DNA of 55,406 nt from JAGXTF01 sp038317095 (lineage in GTDB: Bacteria > Bacteroidota > Bacteroidia > NS11-12g > UBA955): positions 1-55,406 of the forward strand of contig JBBQBB010000020.1 of the NCBI GenBank assembly GCA_038317095.1, written 5' to 3'. The translations under genes and the position numbers were made by a program. A model generated the notes under the pieces. That model was not told where the DNA came from and made no database searches. It saw only the letters and a list, made by a program, of their open reading frames with translations. Position 1 is the first letter of the stretch. Each line of letters starts with the position of its first letter. Of this stretch, positions 26,055 to 34,777 are shown piece by piece.

Positions 26055-26708
26055 TTAATCTTTGTTGTTCATTGTGTTAAAAACTGGAACATCTGGCGGT
26101 AAAAAATACATCAACCAAGTGGCACCAGTAATTGTTAAAGAAATCATTGGATAGTAAAATGACATTGCTATAGAAAACATGGTAATTGTGGTGGCAATTA
26201 TCATCTTAACAAATTGTTTATTCAAAAATGCCGGGTCAAGGTTAGGATCAAAAATGCCCTTCCTTTTCTTACCATAAATAATGAATAAAATTAAAGGCGG
26301 TTGTGTAAGAAAAAGACCTATGCAATAAATGGTTACAGCCGCATTTCTCGATTCTGGATCTAGAATATAATCGCTAAAAACAGCGGTGCTAAATGGCATG
26401 AATGCGATTCCTAATAAAAACCAAATATTAATCAAATTAAAATAATGATCGGTTTTTTTTATAATATGGGCGAACAAATGGTGGTGATTGGACCAATAAA
26501 TACCAATCATAAAAAAAGTAACAAAGTAAGCAATGTAACTTGGCCAAATATGCATTAAATACTTATACAAACCGCCCAAAGCATGGATATCTTCCTGCTT
26601 AGGGATTTTGACTTCTAGAATCAACAAAGTAATGGCAATGGCAAATACACCATCACTAAAGGCTTCCAACCTGCTTTTTCCCATTAAGGGATTTTTCATT
26701 TTTATCAT
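26055..26708 (-). CDS. TMEM175/DUF1211 family membrane protein
   Basis: The 217-residue protein begins with the family signature GKSRLEAFSDGVFAIAITLL, where the FSDG motif follows a short cytoplasmic N-terminus. It has six hydrophobic segments, for example PSYIAYFVTFFMIGIYWSNH and NIWFLLGIAFMPFSTAVFSD. Prokaryotic TMEM175 proteins are tetrameric potassium-permeable channels; whether this one conducts is unknown. The start could be ATG 26708 or ATG 26699. It begins 8 bp after the GH20 stop and thus ends a transporter-hexosaminidase-channel operon. Confidence 0.88.
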   Translation of the reverse strand: MIKMKNPLMGKSRLEAFSDGVFAIAITLLILEVKIPKQEDIHALGGLYKYLMHIWPSYIAYFVTFFMIGIYWSNHHHLFAHIIKKTDHYFNLINIWFLLGIAFMPFSTAVFSDYILDPESRNAAVTIYCIGLFLTQPPLILFIIYGKKRKGIFDPNLDPAFLNKQFVKMIIATTITMFSIAMSFYYPMISLTITGATWLMYFLPPDVPVFNTMNNKD

Positions 26709-26716
26709 TTATAAAT

Positions 26717-28321
26717 TTAATTTTTGTAGTGCGATTTTGCGTAATTGATTTTCAAATATTCCAATCTCTTTAAATCCAAATCCAATGCATTTAAAAATTT
26801 GACATACCCATCCCTATTGCCGCCCTTCCAGAGTCCATCTGCCAAGGCAATTCCCCGAGGCCAAGCCATGTATTCGAGATGTTCCCATGTGTTTATATAT
26901 TCTGTCCAAAGATTTGCCTGGGCACCCAAAATCAACTTGGCTTCTGAAGGCAACACAGATTCGGGAACGGGCCTATAATTATATACCGCAGATAGAGGAT
27001 TAAAACCGCCAATGGCATGTGGTTCTGCGCTGTCTTTGCTTTGGTAATGGTCGAAATAACAAGGCTTTCCGGGACTCATCACAACCTTGTGCCCTTGTTT
27101 TACGGCTTCTTCTCCCCCGGCTGTGCCTCTCCAACTCATAACCACCGCGTTGGGCGCCAATCCGCCTTCCAATATTTCATCCCATCCAATCAATATTCTT
27201 CCTTTGTCATTTAAATATCTCTCCATTCTGCGTATGAAATAGCTTTGCAATTCGTTTTCGTCTTTTAGTTTCTCATCTGCCATTCTTTTTTGGCATTTTA
27301 CGCAGGTTTTCCAGCGTTTTTTCTCGCATTCATCGCCGCCAATATGAATGTATTTAGAAGGAAACAATGGCAACACTTCATCCAAAACGGTTTGCATAAA
27401 TTGCAAAACAGAATCGTTTCCTGCGCAAAAAACATCCGCAAAACCACCCCAACTTTTGGCCACATCTTGGGGCATTCCCGTGCAACTCAACCAAGGATAA
27501 GAAGCTACGGCGGCCAATGAATGACCGGGCATTTCAATTTCTGGAACTACTGTAATGAATAATTTTGCCGCGTATGCCACAACTTCCTTAATATCCGCTT
27601 TGGAATAAAAGCCACCGTAGCGCACGGAATCAATTTTATAGTTTTGGTAAGCACCCACCATACTTCCATTTCGCCAAGCGCCCACTTCAGTAAGTTTCGG
27701 AAAAGCATCAATGGCTATTCTCCACCCTTGGTCATCCACCAAATGCCAATGAAAAACATTCATTTTGTGCATGGCCATTATATCCAAATATTTTTTAATA
27801 TTGGCTACTGTAAAAAAATGCCTGCTTACATCTAAGTGCATGCCGCGCCAACCAAACGCCGGGGCATCTGAAATTTTCAAACACGGCAAATTGCCCAATT
27901 TTCGGGGTTTAAAATCAAATCCATCGTGCAACCAACTTTCTTGGGATTTTCGCAATTGACGCAACGATTGCAACGCATAAAACGCACCCGCATCTCCTCC
28001 AGCCATAATTTTTACTCCCTTTTTAGAAATTTCTAAAACATATGACTCTGGGTTCTTAAATGTATCTACAAAAAGAATGGCGATGCCCTTTTTGGCTTTT
28101 TTAACAGAAGGAACAGGTAAAATTTGCGCATAAGTATTCAACGCATCCAATAAATATATTCCATATTTAAAACGAATGTCTGCATACACATTCACAATTT
28201 CAGGCGCTTTAAATTCGCCCTTTTTTTGTGAAACACTTTGGGGTGTAGGTAAAATATTGGTTTTATTCTGACAAAAAAGCACAACGGGAAAAAGAAGAAA
28301 AATGAACGCGGTTTTTTTCAT
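26717..28321 (-). CDS. GH20 beta-N-acetylhexosaminidase, exported
   Basis: The 534-residue protein has a signal peptide (MKKTAFIFLLFPVVLFCQ), the small GH20b domain (ILPTPQSVSQKKGEF, GDAGAFYALQSL) and the TIM barrel beginning FGWRGMHLDVSRHFF. Catalytic Asp330-Glu331 lie in YIHIGGDECEKKRW, and the substrate-lining WHLVDDQGWR, SWRG and NLWTEY are present. It removes terminal beta-GlcNAc or GalNAc by substrate-assisted catalysis. The neighbouring transporter suggests that GlcNAc is the product taken up. It starts 23 bp after the transporter stop. Confidence 0.95.
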   Translation of the reverse strand: MKKTAFIFLLFPVVLFCQNKTNILPTPQSVSQKKGEFKAPEIVNVYADIRFKYGIYLLDALNTYAQILPVPSVKKAKKGIAILFVDTFKNPESYVLEISKKGVKIMAGGDAGAFYALQSLRQLRKSQESWLHDGFDFKPRKLGNLPCLKISDAPAFGWRGMHLDVSRHFFTVANIKKYLDIMAMHKMNVFHWHLVDDQGWRIAIDAFPKLTEVGAWRNGSMVGAYQNYKIDSVRYGGFYSKADIKEVVAYAAKLFITVVPEIEMPGHSLAAVASYPWLSCTGMPQDVAKSWGGFADVFCAGNDSVLQFMQTVLDEVLPLFPSKYIHIGGDECEKKRWKTCVKCQKRMADEKLKDENELQSYFIRRMERYLNDKGRILIGWDEILEGGLAPNAVVMSWRGTAGGEEAVKQGHKVVMSPGKPCYFDHYQSKDSAEPHAIGGFNPLSAVYNYRPVPESVLPSEAKLILGAQANLWTEYINTWEHLEYMAWPRGIALADGLWKGGNRDGYVKFLNALDLDLKRLEYLKINYAKSHYKN

Positions 28322-28344
28322 TTGAATGAATTTAAATTATAAAA

Positions 28345-29982
28345 TTAATGGGCAATCGCTGCATTGAAAGAAATCCCTTTTGCTGCTAAAATTCGATTGA
28401 CTTTCCACGCAAACCAAGCCAAATAGGCAAAGCATACTGCAGCCACCCAATATGAACTGTGAATGCCAATTACATCCGCCAATTTGCCTTGAATAGGCGG
28501 AATAATTCCACCTCCCAAAATCATCATTATCAAAAAGGCAGAACCTTGTGTGGTATATTTCCCCAAACCAGCTATGGACAAATTAAAAATACAGGGCCAC
28601 AAAACAGAACAAAACAAACCACCACTTAAGAATGCATATATGGCAAAAGTTCCGGTGCTGAAAATGCCAATTACCATGGATACCAATCCCAAAATTCCAA
28701 AAATAAGCAAGTTGCGAGCAGGGTTGTCTTTGCTAAAATAGAACGCCACAATTTGCACCAAAATACAAATGAAATAATAATACAACGCTGTCATATTATA
28801 CCCCGCAATTGTATTCACCGAAAGGATGATGATAAAGGCAACAAATGGAATGGTAAATTGCAAAATCAATTTCGTTTTGGTTTTGAAATTGAAAGCGGAA
28901 ATGGCACCTGTCCACCGGCCAATCATTAAACTTCCCCAGTACATGGAAATATAAGGTGCGGCTTCCGATGATTGAAAACCACCAAATGCCTTTTGCTTTA
29001 AAAGTTCACTTAAATTGCTACCAATGGCTACTTCAACCCCAACATAAACGAAAATGGCCAACATTCCCAAAACCAACTGCGGATGTTGCATAGCACCCCA
29101 CCCTGATGCATTTCTGGATGCCCTAAAATTTGAAAATATCAATGAGAAAACAACAAAGAATAATGCACCTAACAACCACATTAACCTATACATTTCCTTT
29201 TGGTGCACAGTGTATTCTGTGGCGTTAATAAATCCGGTTTTATATGAATTAAAAACGGGAACAAACATCAAAATTAACAAACCGGTTAAAACAAGTAAAC
29301 TGTAAAAAGCTTTGTTGGCATTTTCGGTTTTTTCTTCTAAAATTCCAGCGGGTACATTTTTCGAAAATTGAAATATTCCCGATGCGATGACAAATAAAGC
29401 ACCTACGCAGGTGTAAAGTATTACTACTTTATCAAGGCTCAAGGATGAAATTTGCGTATCTGTTATTGCGGCGGTTGTGCCAAATAGCGCAAAAGCCACC
29501 ACAATGGGCCCGATGGTTGTGCCAAATGAATTTACAGCACCACCCAAGTTGTTGCGACTGGTTCCAGTTGAGGGATCTCCCAAGGAAATGGCAAAAGGAT
29601 TTGCAGCCACTTGTTGCAAAGAAAAACCCAAGGCTACAATAAATAAACCCACCAGCATGCCAGCGAACGTGTTTCCATTGACGGCGAGGATCATGGCGGC
29701 GGCACCCAACGCAGAAAAGAGCAAACCAAAGACGATGCTTTTTTTGTAGCCCCATTTTCCCACTAAATCTTTTCCGCCAAAGGCGCCATAAGCAAACAAG
29801 CCCAATGCGCCGATATAGTATGCGGTATAAAATGCAAAATCAATCAATTGACTTTGAAATTGGTCTAAATGAAAATAGTGCTTACAAAATGGGATAAAAA
29901 TACTGTTTCCTGCGGCTATAAAACCCCAGAAAAAGAAGACTAAAACCAATACAGATAAAGCACGATAGTTTGTTTGTTGCAT
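28345..29982 (-). CDS. Sugar MFS transporter of the FucP/NagP group (probable GlcNAc permease)
   Basis: The 545-residue protein is a 12-span major facilitator with the FucP-type opening LVLVFFFWGFIAAGNSIFIP, the loop GKWGYKKSIVFGLLF and the NPFAISLGDPSTGTSRNNLGG segment typical of the FucP/GluP/NagP clade. It is about 100 residues longer than FucP; the extra sequence sits between the halves and includes additional hydrophobic stretches. It probably symports a monosaccharide with protons. Its operon with GH20 suggests N-acetylglucosamine. A TATATTGCG box about 20 bases upstream may be its promoter. Confidence 0.9.
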   Translation of the reverse strand: MQQTNYRALSVLVLVFFFWGFIAAGNSIFIPFCKHYFHLDQFQSQLIDFAFYTAYYIGALGLFAYGAFGGKDLVGKWGYKKSIVFGLLFSALGAAAMILAVNGNTFAGMLVGLFIVALGFSLQQVAANPFAISLGDPSTGTSRNNLGGAVNSFGTTIGPIVVAFALFGTTAAITDTQISSLSLDKVVILYTCVGALFVIASGIFQFSKNVPAGILEEKTENANKAFYSLLVLTGLLILMFVPVFNSYKTGFINATEYTVHQKEMYRLMWLLGALFFVVFSLIFSNFRASRNASGWGAMQHPQLVLGMLAIFVYVGVEVAIGSNLSELLKQKAFGGFQSSEAAPYISMYWGSLMIGRWTGAISAFNFKTKTKLILQFTIPFVAFIIILSVNTIAGYNMTALYYYFICILVQIVAFYFSKDNPARNLLIFGILGLVSMVIGIFSTGTFAIYAFLSGGLFCSVLWPCIFNLSIAGLGKYTTQGSAFLIMMILGGGIIPPIQGKLADVIGIHSSYWVAAVCFAYLAWFAWKVNRILAAKGISFNAAIAH

Positions 29983-30421
29983 AGAATTTAAGGCGCAATA
30001 TAGCGATTTTAAAAGAATTCAATTTTTCAAAAAGTGGATACCTTTAAACGGGAAACCAAATAATCGAGACAATTAATGTCAACCATATTAATTTGTGGCA
30101 TTAAAAATTGCGTTGGGTGTTTGTCATCATTTTTGCTATCCTCGCGCAAAAGTGCCGCCAAACCCTATTTTTTGGATGTATATTTTCTAAAAACATACGG
30201 CTCCTATAGAGCCCGAAGTCGGTAATAATTTTTAGATTTTGAGCCAACTGTTCATATATCTTTCAAAGGAAAACATATATCTATCTTACAATAGTTAGAA
30301 TGATGCTAGTTCTAACAAAATTCTGAGGGTCGATTAAACATTGTCAACCACCCAAGCCCATAATAAAAATAAATTAACTGCTCCGTGTGAAAAACTTCGC
30401 TTAGAAATGTAAATTTGTATT
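29983..30421. other. Intergenic region with small hairpins
   Basis: About 440 bp hold the transporter promoter at the left and the promoter of the YegP-like gene at the right (box at 30410-30417). In between are two perfect short inverted repeats: GGCTC-CTATA-GAGCC at 30199-30213 and GTTAGAA/TTCTAAC at 30294-30316. The sequence CATATATCT occurs twice around them. No gene or known RNA family was recognised. Confidence 0.45.
30410..30417 (+). promoter_or_regulatory. -7 promoter box (TAAATTTG)
   Basis: Exact TAnnTTTG match, 4 bases before the ATG at 30422; implies a nearly leaderless transcript. Confidence 0.5.
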
Positions 30422-30760
30422 ATGGCAAAACATCCAAAATTCGAAATCACCGAAGGAAAAAATGGTGAGTATTATTTCAGCTTAACGGCTACCAATGGTG
30501 AAAAAATACTTGGCAGCGAAGGCTACAAAGCAAAAGACAGTTGCACAAATGGCATTGAAAGTGTGCGAAAAAATAGCCAAGATTCTACACAATTCGATAA
30601 AAAAGAATCGAGCAATGGGAAATTTTATTTCAATTTAAAAGCCTCCAATGGAGAAATTATTGGAACCAGCCAAATGTATGCTTCTGTAGCTAGCAGGGAT
30701 AACGGCACGGAAAGCGTTGCAAAAAACGCCACAGATGCAGAAATTGAAGACAATTCTTGA
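30422..30760 (+). CDS. YegP/DUF1508 family protein with two repeats
   Basis: The 112-residue protein is made of two copies of the DUF1508 motif: KNGEYYFSLTATNGEKILGS with SEGYKAKDSCTNGIESVRKN, and SNGKFYFNLKASNGEIIGTS with MYASVASRDNGTESVAKN. It is cytoplasmic and highly polar. Family members are small dimeric proteins of unsettled function, sometimes stress-linked. Length and tandem arrangement are normal for YegP. It has its own promoter box and is convergent with the LytTR regulator. Confidence 0.9.
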   Translation: MAKHPKFEITEGKNGEYYFSLTATNGEKILGSEGYKAKDSCTNGIESVRKNSQDSTQFDKKESSNGKFYFNLKASNGEIIGTSQMYASVASRDNGTESVAKNATDAEIEDNS

Positions 30761-30776
30761 TTGTTTTTTTTTGAGT

Positions 30777-31511
30777 TTATCTGCGCATCAAATTCATTTT
30801 ACCAATCAAGGTCATAAGCGCATCCTTGTAGTTTTTTCCTACGGGAATTTCTTTCTTACCAATGGTGACTGAATTGTTTTGAACGCTGCTAATTTTATCA
30901 ATAGAAACGATAAAACTGCGGTGCACACGAATAAATTTATCGGCTGGCAAACCCGATTCCATATTCTTCATGGTTTGCAGGGTAACAATTCTTTTTTCAT
31001 CGCTAATCCAAATTTTCACATAGTCGGCAAAGGCTTCTACAAATAGAATTTCGTTGTAACCCACTTTAAGCAATTTGCTATCGGTTTTCACAAACATGTG
31101 GCCCTCTTCTAATTCTACATTTTCGTTGGGCTTGTTCAAACGCAATTCGATATACTCTTCCAATCTTTTTACAGTTTTAGCAAACCGATCTGGTGAAATG
31201 GGTTTTAAAAGAAAATCGAGTGCTTCAATATCAAAAGCTTCGGCTGCATACTCTTGGTGCGCTGTAGTAAATACCACCACAGGGCCACTGTGTTGAATGG
31301 CTTTGGCAAAATCAACCCCGGTAATACCTGGCATGTTAATGTCGCTAAAGACCACATCCACAGGATTGGTTTTAATCCATTCCATGGCTTCAAGCGCATT
31401 CTGGCACTTGCGGGTTACTTTCAAATTAGGGTGTTGTGATGCCAAAGATTCTAAAACTTCTAGGGCTAGAGGTTCGTCATCTACAAAAATACAGTTCAAA
31501 GATTCAGACAT
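30777..31511 (-). CDS. LytTR-type response regulator
   Basis: The 244-residue protein has a receiver domain (FVDDEPLALEVLESL, phosphoacceptor Asp57 in FSDINMPG, Thr/Ser switch in VVFTTAH, Lys in LLKPIS) and a C-terminal LytTR DNA-binding domain (ILFVEAFADYVKIW, FIRVHRSFIVSIDKI, IPVGKNYKDAL). It is the partner of the histidine kinase encoded 3 bp upstream on the same strand. Such pairs regulate envelope or exopolysaccharide genes in other bacteria. The targets here are unknown; the adjacent LTA-synthase-like gene is a candidate by proximity only. Confidence 0.94.
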   Translation of the reverse strand: MSESLNCIFVDDEPLALEVLESLASQHPNLKVTRKCQNALEAMEWIKTNPVDVVFSDINMPGITGVDFAKAIQHSGPVVVFTTAHQEYAAEAFDIEALDFLLKPISPDRFAKTVKRLEEYIELRLNKPNENVELEEGHMFVKTDSKLLKVGYNEILFVEAFADYVKIWISDEKRIVTLQTMKNMESGLPADKFIRVHRSFIVSIDKISSVQNNSVTIGKKEIPVGKNYKDALMTLIGKMNLMRR

Positions 31512-31514
31512 ATA

Positions 31515-32564
31515 TTAGTTTGTTAAAGTTAAGTCAACGGTAAAACTGGAATCAGATTCAATTAAATCCAGTGTGTATTTTCCTGGGTAAAGGAGGTTTA
31601 ATCTTTTTTGAAGATTTTCCAATCCAATCCCTCCAGGATTGGATGCTAATTCTGCAGGTGAGGTTGCGTTTACAGAATTGGATATTTTAAATTGAATTTT
31701 GTCCACGGTAGCGTTTAACCGAATATCAACCCAACCCTTTTCAATGGCTGCCGCGGCTCCGTGTTTAAAACTATTTTCTACAAAAGTGAGGAACAACATG
31801 GGTTCTATAACTTTATTGGAAGTATCTCCTTCAGATTCAAAGCGAATATCGACCCTATTGCCCAAACGAATCTTCTCCAAATCGATGTAATCCTTAATAT
31901 ATTGGATTTCCTTTTGCAAAGGTACCTCTCCTTCCCCTGTTTCATATAACACATAGCGTAAAATGTTGCTCAATCTTAAGACAACTTCTGGTGCATCATC
32001 GCTTTTTTTAAGGGTAAGCGCGTACAAATTGTTTAGACTATTGAACAAAAAGTGCGGATTGATTTGGGATTTTAAGAATTTCAATTCCGTTTCCAAATTT
32101 ACTTGCATTAGCTGCTTTTTGGATTGTTCTTCATCATACCAATTTTTCAACAGTTTCAAAACCATAATCAGCACCACAGAAAACAAGACCGCTAAAAATG
32201 TAACTAAGAAAAAATTCCAACTCCAAACTATATTTTTAATGTCGCGGGCTCGCACCAGTCGGTGAACTATAATAGAAATAGGAAAACACACGGCAACGAT
32301 GGTTAGCAGCAATGAGAAAATGTAAAAACCAATTTGACGGGTGTATAACAAACGGTTTACCAGAAAATAACCATTAAAATAGGCAGCAAATGCGTGAAAC
32401 GACAATATTAGGGAAGAGTATAATACCCATTCTTTGGGGTTTTGCCCTGGTTGAATAGCCAAAGAGACCATAACAATGTAAACTAGCCAAAAAGCTATGT
32501 GGTATAGCCTTGCTGCAATAAAAAAATTGTAGAGTAAATGAAAAAAGTTCTTTCCCTTGTACAA
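31515..32564 (-). CDS. LytS-type sensor histidine kinase
   Basis: The 349-residue protein has about four N-terminal membrane segments (IAFWLVYIVMVSLAIQPG, ILSFHAFAAYFNGYFL, FYIFSLLLTIVAVCFPISII, FFLVTFLAVLFSVVLIMVL), then the His_kinase dimerisation motif INPHFLFNSLNNL with the phosphorylated His, and an HATPase domain with FVENSFKHG and GGIGLENLQKRL. No large extracytoplasmic sensor domain is present, so it probably senses within the membrane. The gene is preceded after 11 bp by a small membrane protein and followed by its regulator. Confidence 0.94.
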   Translation of the reverse strand: MYKGKNFFHLLYNFFIAARLYHIAFWLVYIVMVSLAIQPGQNPKEWVLYSSLILSFHAFAAYFNGYFLVNRLLYTRQIGFYIFSLLLTIVAVCFPISIIVHRLVRARDIKNIVWSWNFFLVTFLAVLFSVVLIMVLKLLKNWYDEEQSKKQLMQVNLETELKFLKSQINPHFLFNSLNNLYALTLKKSDDAPEVVLRLSNILRYVLYETGEGEVPLQKEIQYIKDYIDLEKIRLGNRVDIRFESEGDTSNKVIEPMLFLTFVENSFKHGAAAAIEKGWVDIRLNATVDKIQFKISNSVNATSPAELASNPGGIGLENLQKRLNLLYPGKYTLDLIESDSSFTVDLTLTN

Positions 32565-32575
32565 TATGCGGTGGT

Positions 32576-32830
32576 TTAATTCCGGCCGCGAAGGATATGC
32601 ACCAATTGAAGGCCCCAGTCTAATAATGTACCAGGTTCTTTCACATTGGCTCCGAAAGATTTAGACAAATCAACGGTCTCAGTATCCGCTTTGGCGCGCT
32701 GCTCCTGGTTGCTAAAATAGATACGAGCCGCTGCAAAGCCCAAAATGTTTAAGGCAAACAAAATCCATATCATATGCCATTTGTTGAATTTGTTTTGTTT
32801 TGCAGAATTCACGGGTTCAAAGTTATACAT
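32576..32830 (-). CDS. Small single-span membrane protein upstream of the histidine kinase
   Basis: The 84-residue protein has one hydrophobic segment (MIWILFALNILGFAAARIYF) after a polar N-terminus, and a soluble tail that includes SKSFGANVKEPGTLLDW. No family is recognised. It lies 11 bp upstream of the sensor kinase on the same strand and is probably co-transcribed with it, which makes it a candidate accessory factor for that signalling system. This is inferred from position only. Confidence 0.7.
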   Translation of the reverse strand: MYNFEPVNSAKQNKFNKWHMIWILFALNILGFAAARIYFSNQEQRAKADTETVDLSKSFGANVKEPGTLLDWGLQLVHILRGRN

Positions 32831-32897
32831 ATATGTAATTATATAAACGGGTTTCGACTTATAGACGCATAAATCAGACCAAATGTTACTTTGAAAC

Positions 32898-34715
32898 TTA
32901 ATATTTTTTAAATTCTTTTACCAGAGAGTATTGCATAGATTTACCCAGATTAAGTAGATCTATAAAGGCTTTCCCCGACTTTTCTGTTACCCTAGGCGGA
33001 TTATTTTCCCAAACAACATGACCATTCTGTGACAAAACCCCAAATCCATCGGTAAAAAAATATACTGCTGTTTCTGCTTCCTTGCCCAATAAATTTCTTC
33101 CATAGGGAAAAAATGTCTTATTTTTTCGAAATAGACCTGACAACAAAGTCGCGCCTATGTCTGTTTGTCCGCAATAACTGCTGTCAGCAATACCATTCAG
33201 TTTTGGATTTAATGCAGGTCCCCAAAAAATTATAGGTACACTAAAATGGGCAGGTTGGTAATAATCCATATGAGGCAAGCCAATGTTTCTGCCATGGTCT
33301 GCCACAAAAACAAAAAGGGTATTCTGAAACCACGGAGTATGCGAAGCCTCGTGAATAAATTTCCTTAAAACAGCATCAGTGTAACTTACGGAATATCTAA
33401 ATTTTGCATAATCATCTTTAAAATCAACCTTCTCGGAGCCGGGCACATCAAAAGGTTCATGACTACTCAAGGTAAGTATAGCATTAAAAAACGGTTGTTT
33501 TTGGCTTTCAATAACCTTTAGCATATTGGCAAAAACAAACTCATCGTGAAATCCCCATTTAGATTCATGCTTAACACCTTGGATTGAATTTACATCCTGC
33601 AAATCTTCAAAACCAGCATTTCTTAAATAGGCATTCATATTGGCAAAAGCCAAATCTCCACCATAAAAGAAAGATCTTGAATAACCTTCATTTTCGAACC
33701 CTTTTGCCAAAGACGGCAATTTTGCTGCTTTGTCTGGATCGTTAATAATACTTTGCCAAGGCTGCCCTGGCCATCCTCCAAAAATACAAGCCAAGCCTTT
33801 ATCTGTTCTATCGCCTTGTGAATATGCATTTACAAACGCCCAACCTGTTGAGGCCAATGAATCTAAAAAAGGGGTTTGGTTAAAACTATTCTTAAAAAAT
33901 TTAGAATTATAGGCAGAAAAACTCTCCAATACCACCAATATAACATTGGGTTTGTTTTTTGAACTAAGCGCCATAAATTTTTCAGTCGGCTTGCCCAAAT
34001 AAGTTTTCCATTCTGTGCCCTGCACCCCATCAAATCTGTAATTTTCTGGATTAATATTGATCCTTGAATTGACCAAATAAAATAAAAAATTCCAGCTACT
34101 GTTCACTGCTGCATAATTTTTTACAGATTTGTGGCTAAAATATACGCTACTTTGAGAAATGGGAATGGTTTGAAGTCCACCACGAACACCAATTCCACAA
34201 GGCAAAAGAGCCAAAATAGATAAAAGAAGTAAAATGCGTCTTTGGCGTGGCAAATAATTCCACCTGAACGATTTTGACCGAAGCCAATAGATTCGAAACA
34301 TGAATATAAAAATACCCAATGTGAATGGAACAATAATAAACCAATTTGCATTTGAACTAGAGGCCATAGCTTCTTTTATACTTTTCAGATAATCTATGGA
34401 CTGACTGTTGTTTTTGGTGCCCCAAACATGGTACAATTCAGCGTCTGAAAAAGAAATAATTAGGGTAAAAAGCACCAAAACAGAAGCCAATGCCATCGAA
34501 AAATAGAGTACATATTTTTTATTTAAAACAAGTGCAAAAATGAGAATAAATAAAACAGGCAATAAAGCATAACAAACCATGCTTAAGTCTAGCGGAAATC
34601 CATGCAAAGAAGTTTGAAAAAAATCAGAAATGTGGGCTGTTTTTTTATGCAAAATAAAAATCAACCTTGATATCAATTGCAGCGCATAAAAAAACAAAAA
34701 TTGATCACGTAGCAT
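32898..34715 (-). CDS. LTA synthase family sulfatase/phosphoglycerol transferase
   Basis: From ATG 34715 the protein has 605 residues: five N-terminal membrane spans (including FLFFYALQLISRLIFILH and VLYFSMALASVLVLFTLIIS), then a periplasmic alkaline-phosphatase-superfamily domain with NVILVVLESFSAYNSKFF, a candidate nucleophile in DRTDKGLACIFGG, and late metal-binding VFVADHGRN and HMDYYQPAHFSVPIIFWG. The family moves phosphoglycerol or phosphoethanolamine onto surface glycans or lipids; the Gram-negative substrate is unknown. The longer frame to 34781 is rejected because it runs through the terminator at 34719-34746. Confidence 0.88.
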   Translation of the reverse strand: MLRDQFLFFYALQLISRLIFILHKKTAHISDFFQTSLHGFPLDLSMVCYALLPVLFILIFALVLNKKYVLYFSMALASVLVLFTLIISFSDAELYHVWGTKNNSQSIDYLKSIKEAMASSSNANWFIIVPFTLGIFIFMFRIYWLRSKSFRWNYLPRQRRILLLLSILALLPCGIGVRGGLQTIPISQSSVYFSHKSVKNYAAVNSSWNFLFYLVNSRININPENYRFDGVQGTEWKTYLGKPTEKFMALSSKNKPNVILVVLESFSAYNSKFFKNSFNQTPFLDSLASTGWAFVNAYSQGDRTDKGLACIFGGWPGQPWQSIINDPDKAAKLPSLAKGFENEGYSRSFFYGGDLAFANMNAYLRNAGFEDLQDVNSIQGVKHESKWGFHDEFVFANMLKVIESQKQPFFNAILTLSSHEPFDVPGSEKVDFKDDYAKFRYSVSYTDAVLRKFIHEASHTPWFQNTLFVFVADHGRNIGLPHMDYYQPAHFSVPIIFWGPALNPKLNGIADSSYCGQTDIGATLLSGLFRKNKTFFPYGRNLLGKEAETAVYFFTDGFGVLSQNGHVVWENNPPRVTEKSGKAFIDLLNLGKSMQYSLVKEFKKY

Positions 34716-34718
34716 AGA

Positions 34719-34746
34719 AAAAAACCCGACAATTGTCGGGTTTTTT
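34719..34746. terminator. Perfect 28-bp palindromic terminator, functional in both orientations
   Basis: AAAAAACCCGACAA is followed directly by its reverse complement TTGTCGGGTTTTTT. It sits between the end of the NHL-repeat gene (34778) and the start of the LTA-synthase-like gene (34715). It ends transcription of the former and decides the start of the latter. Confidence 0.85.
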
Positions 34747-34777
34747 CTATATATATTATTTCGCCATTCGGCTATTT

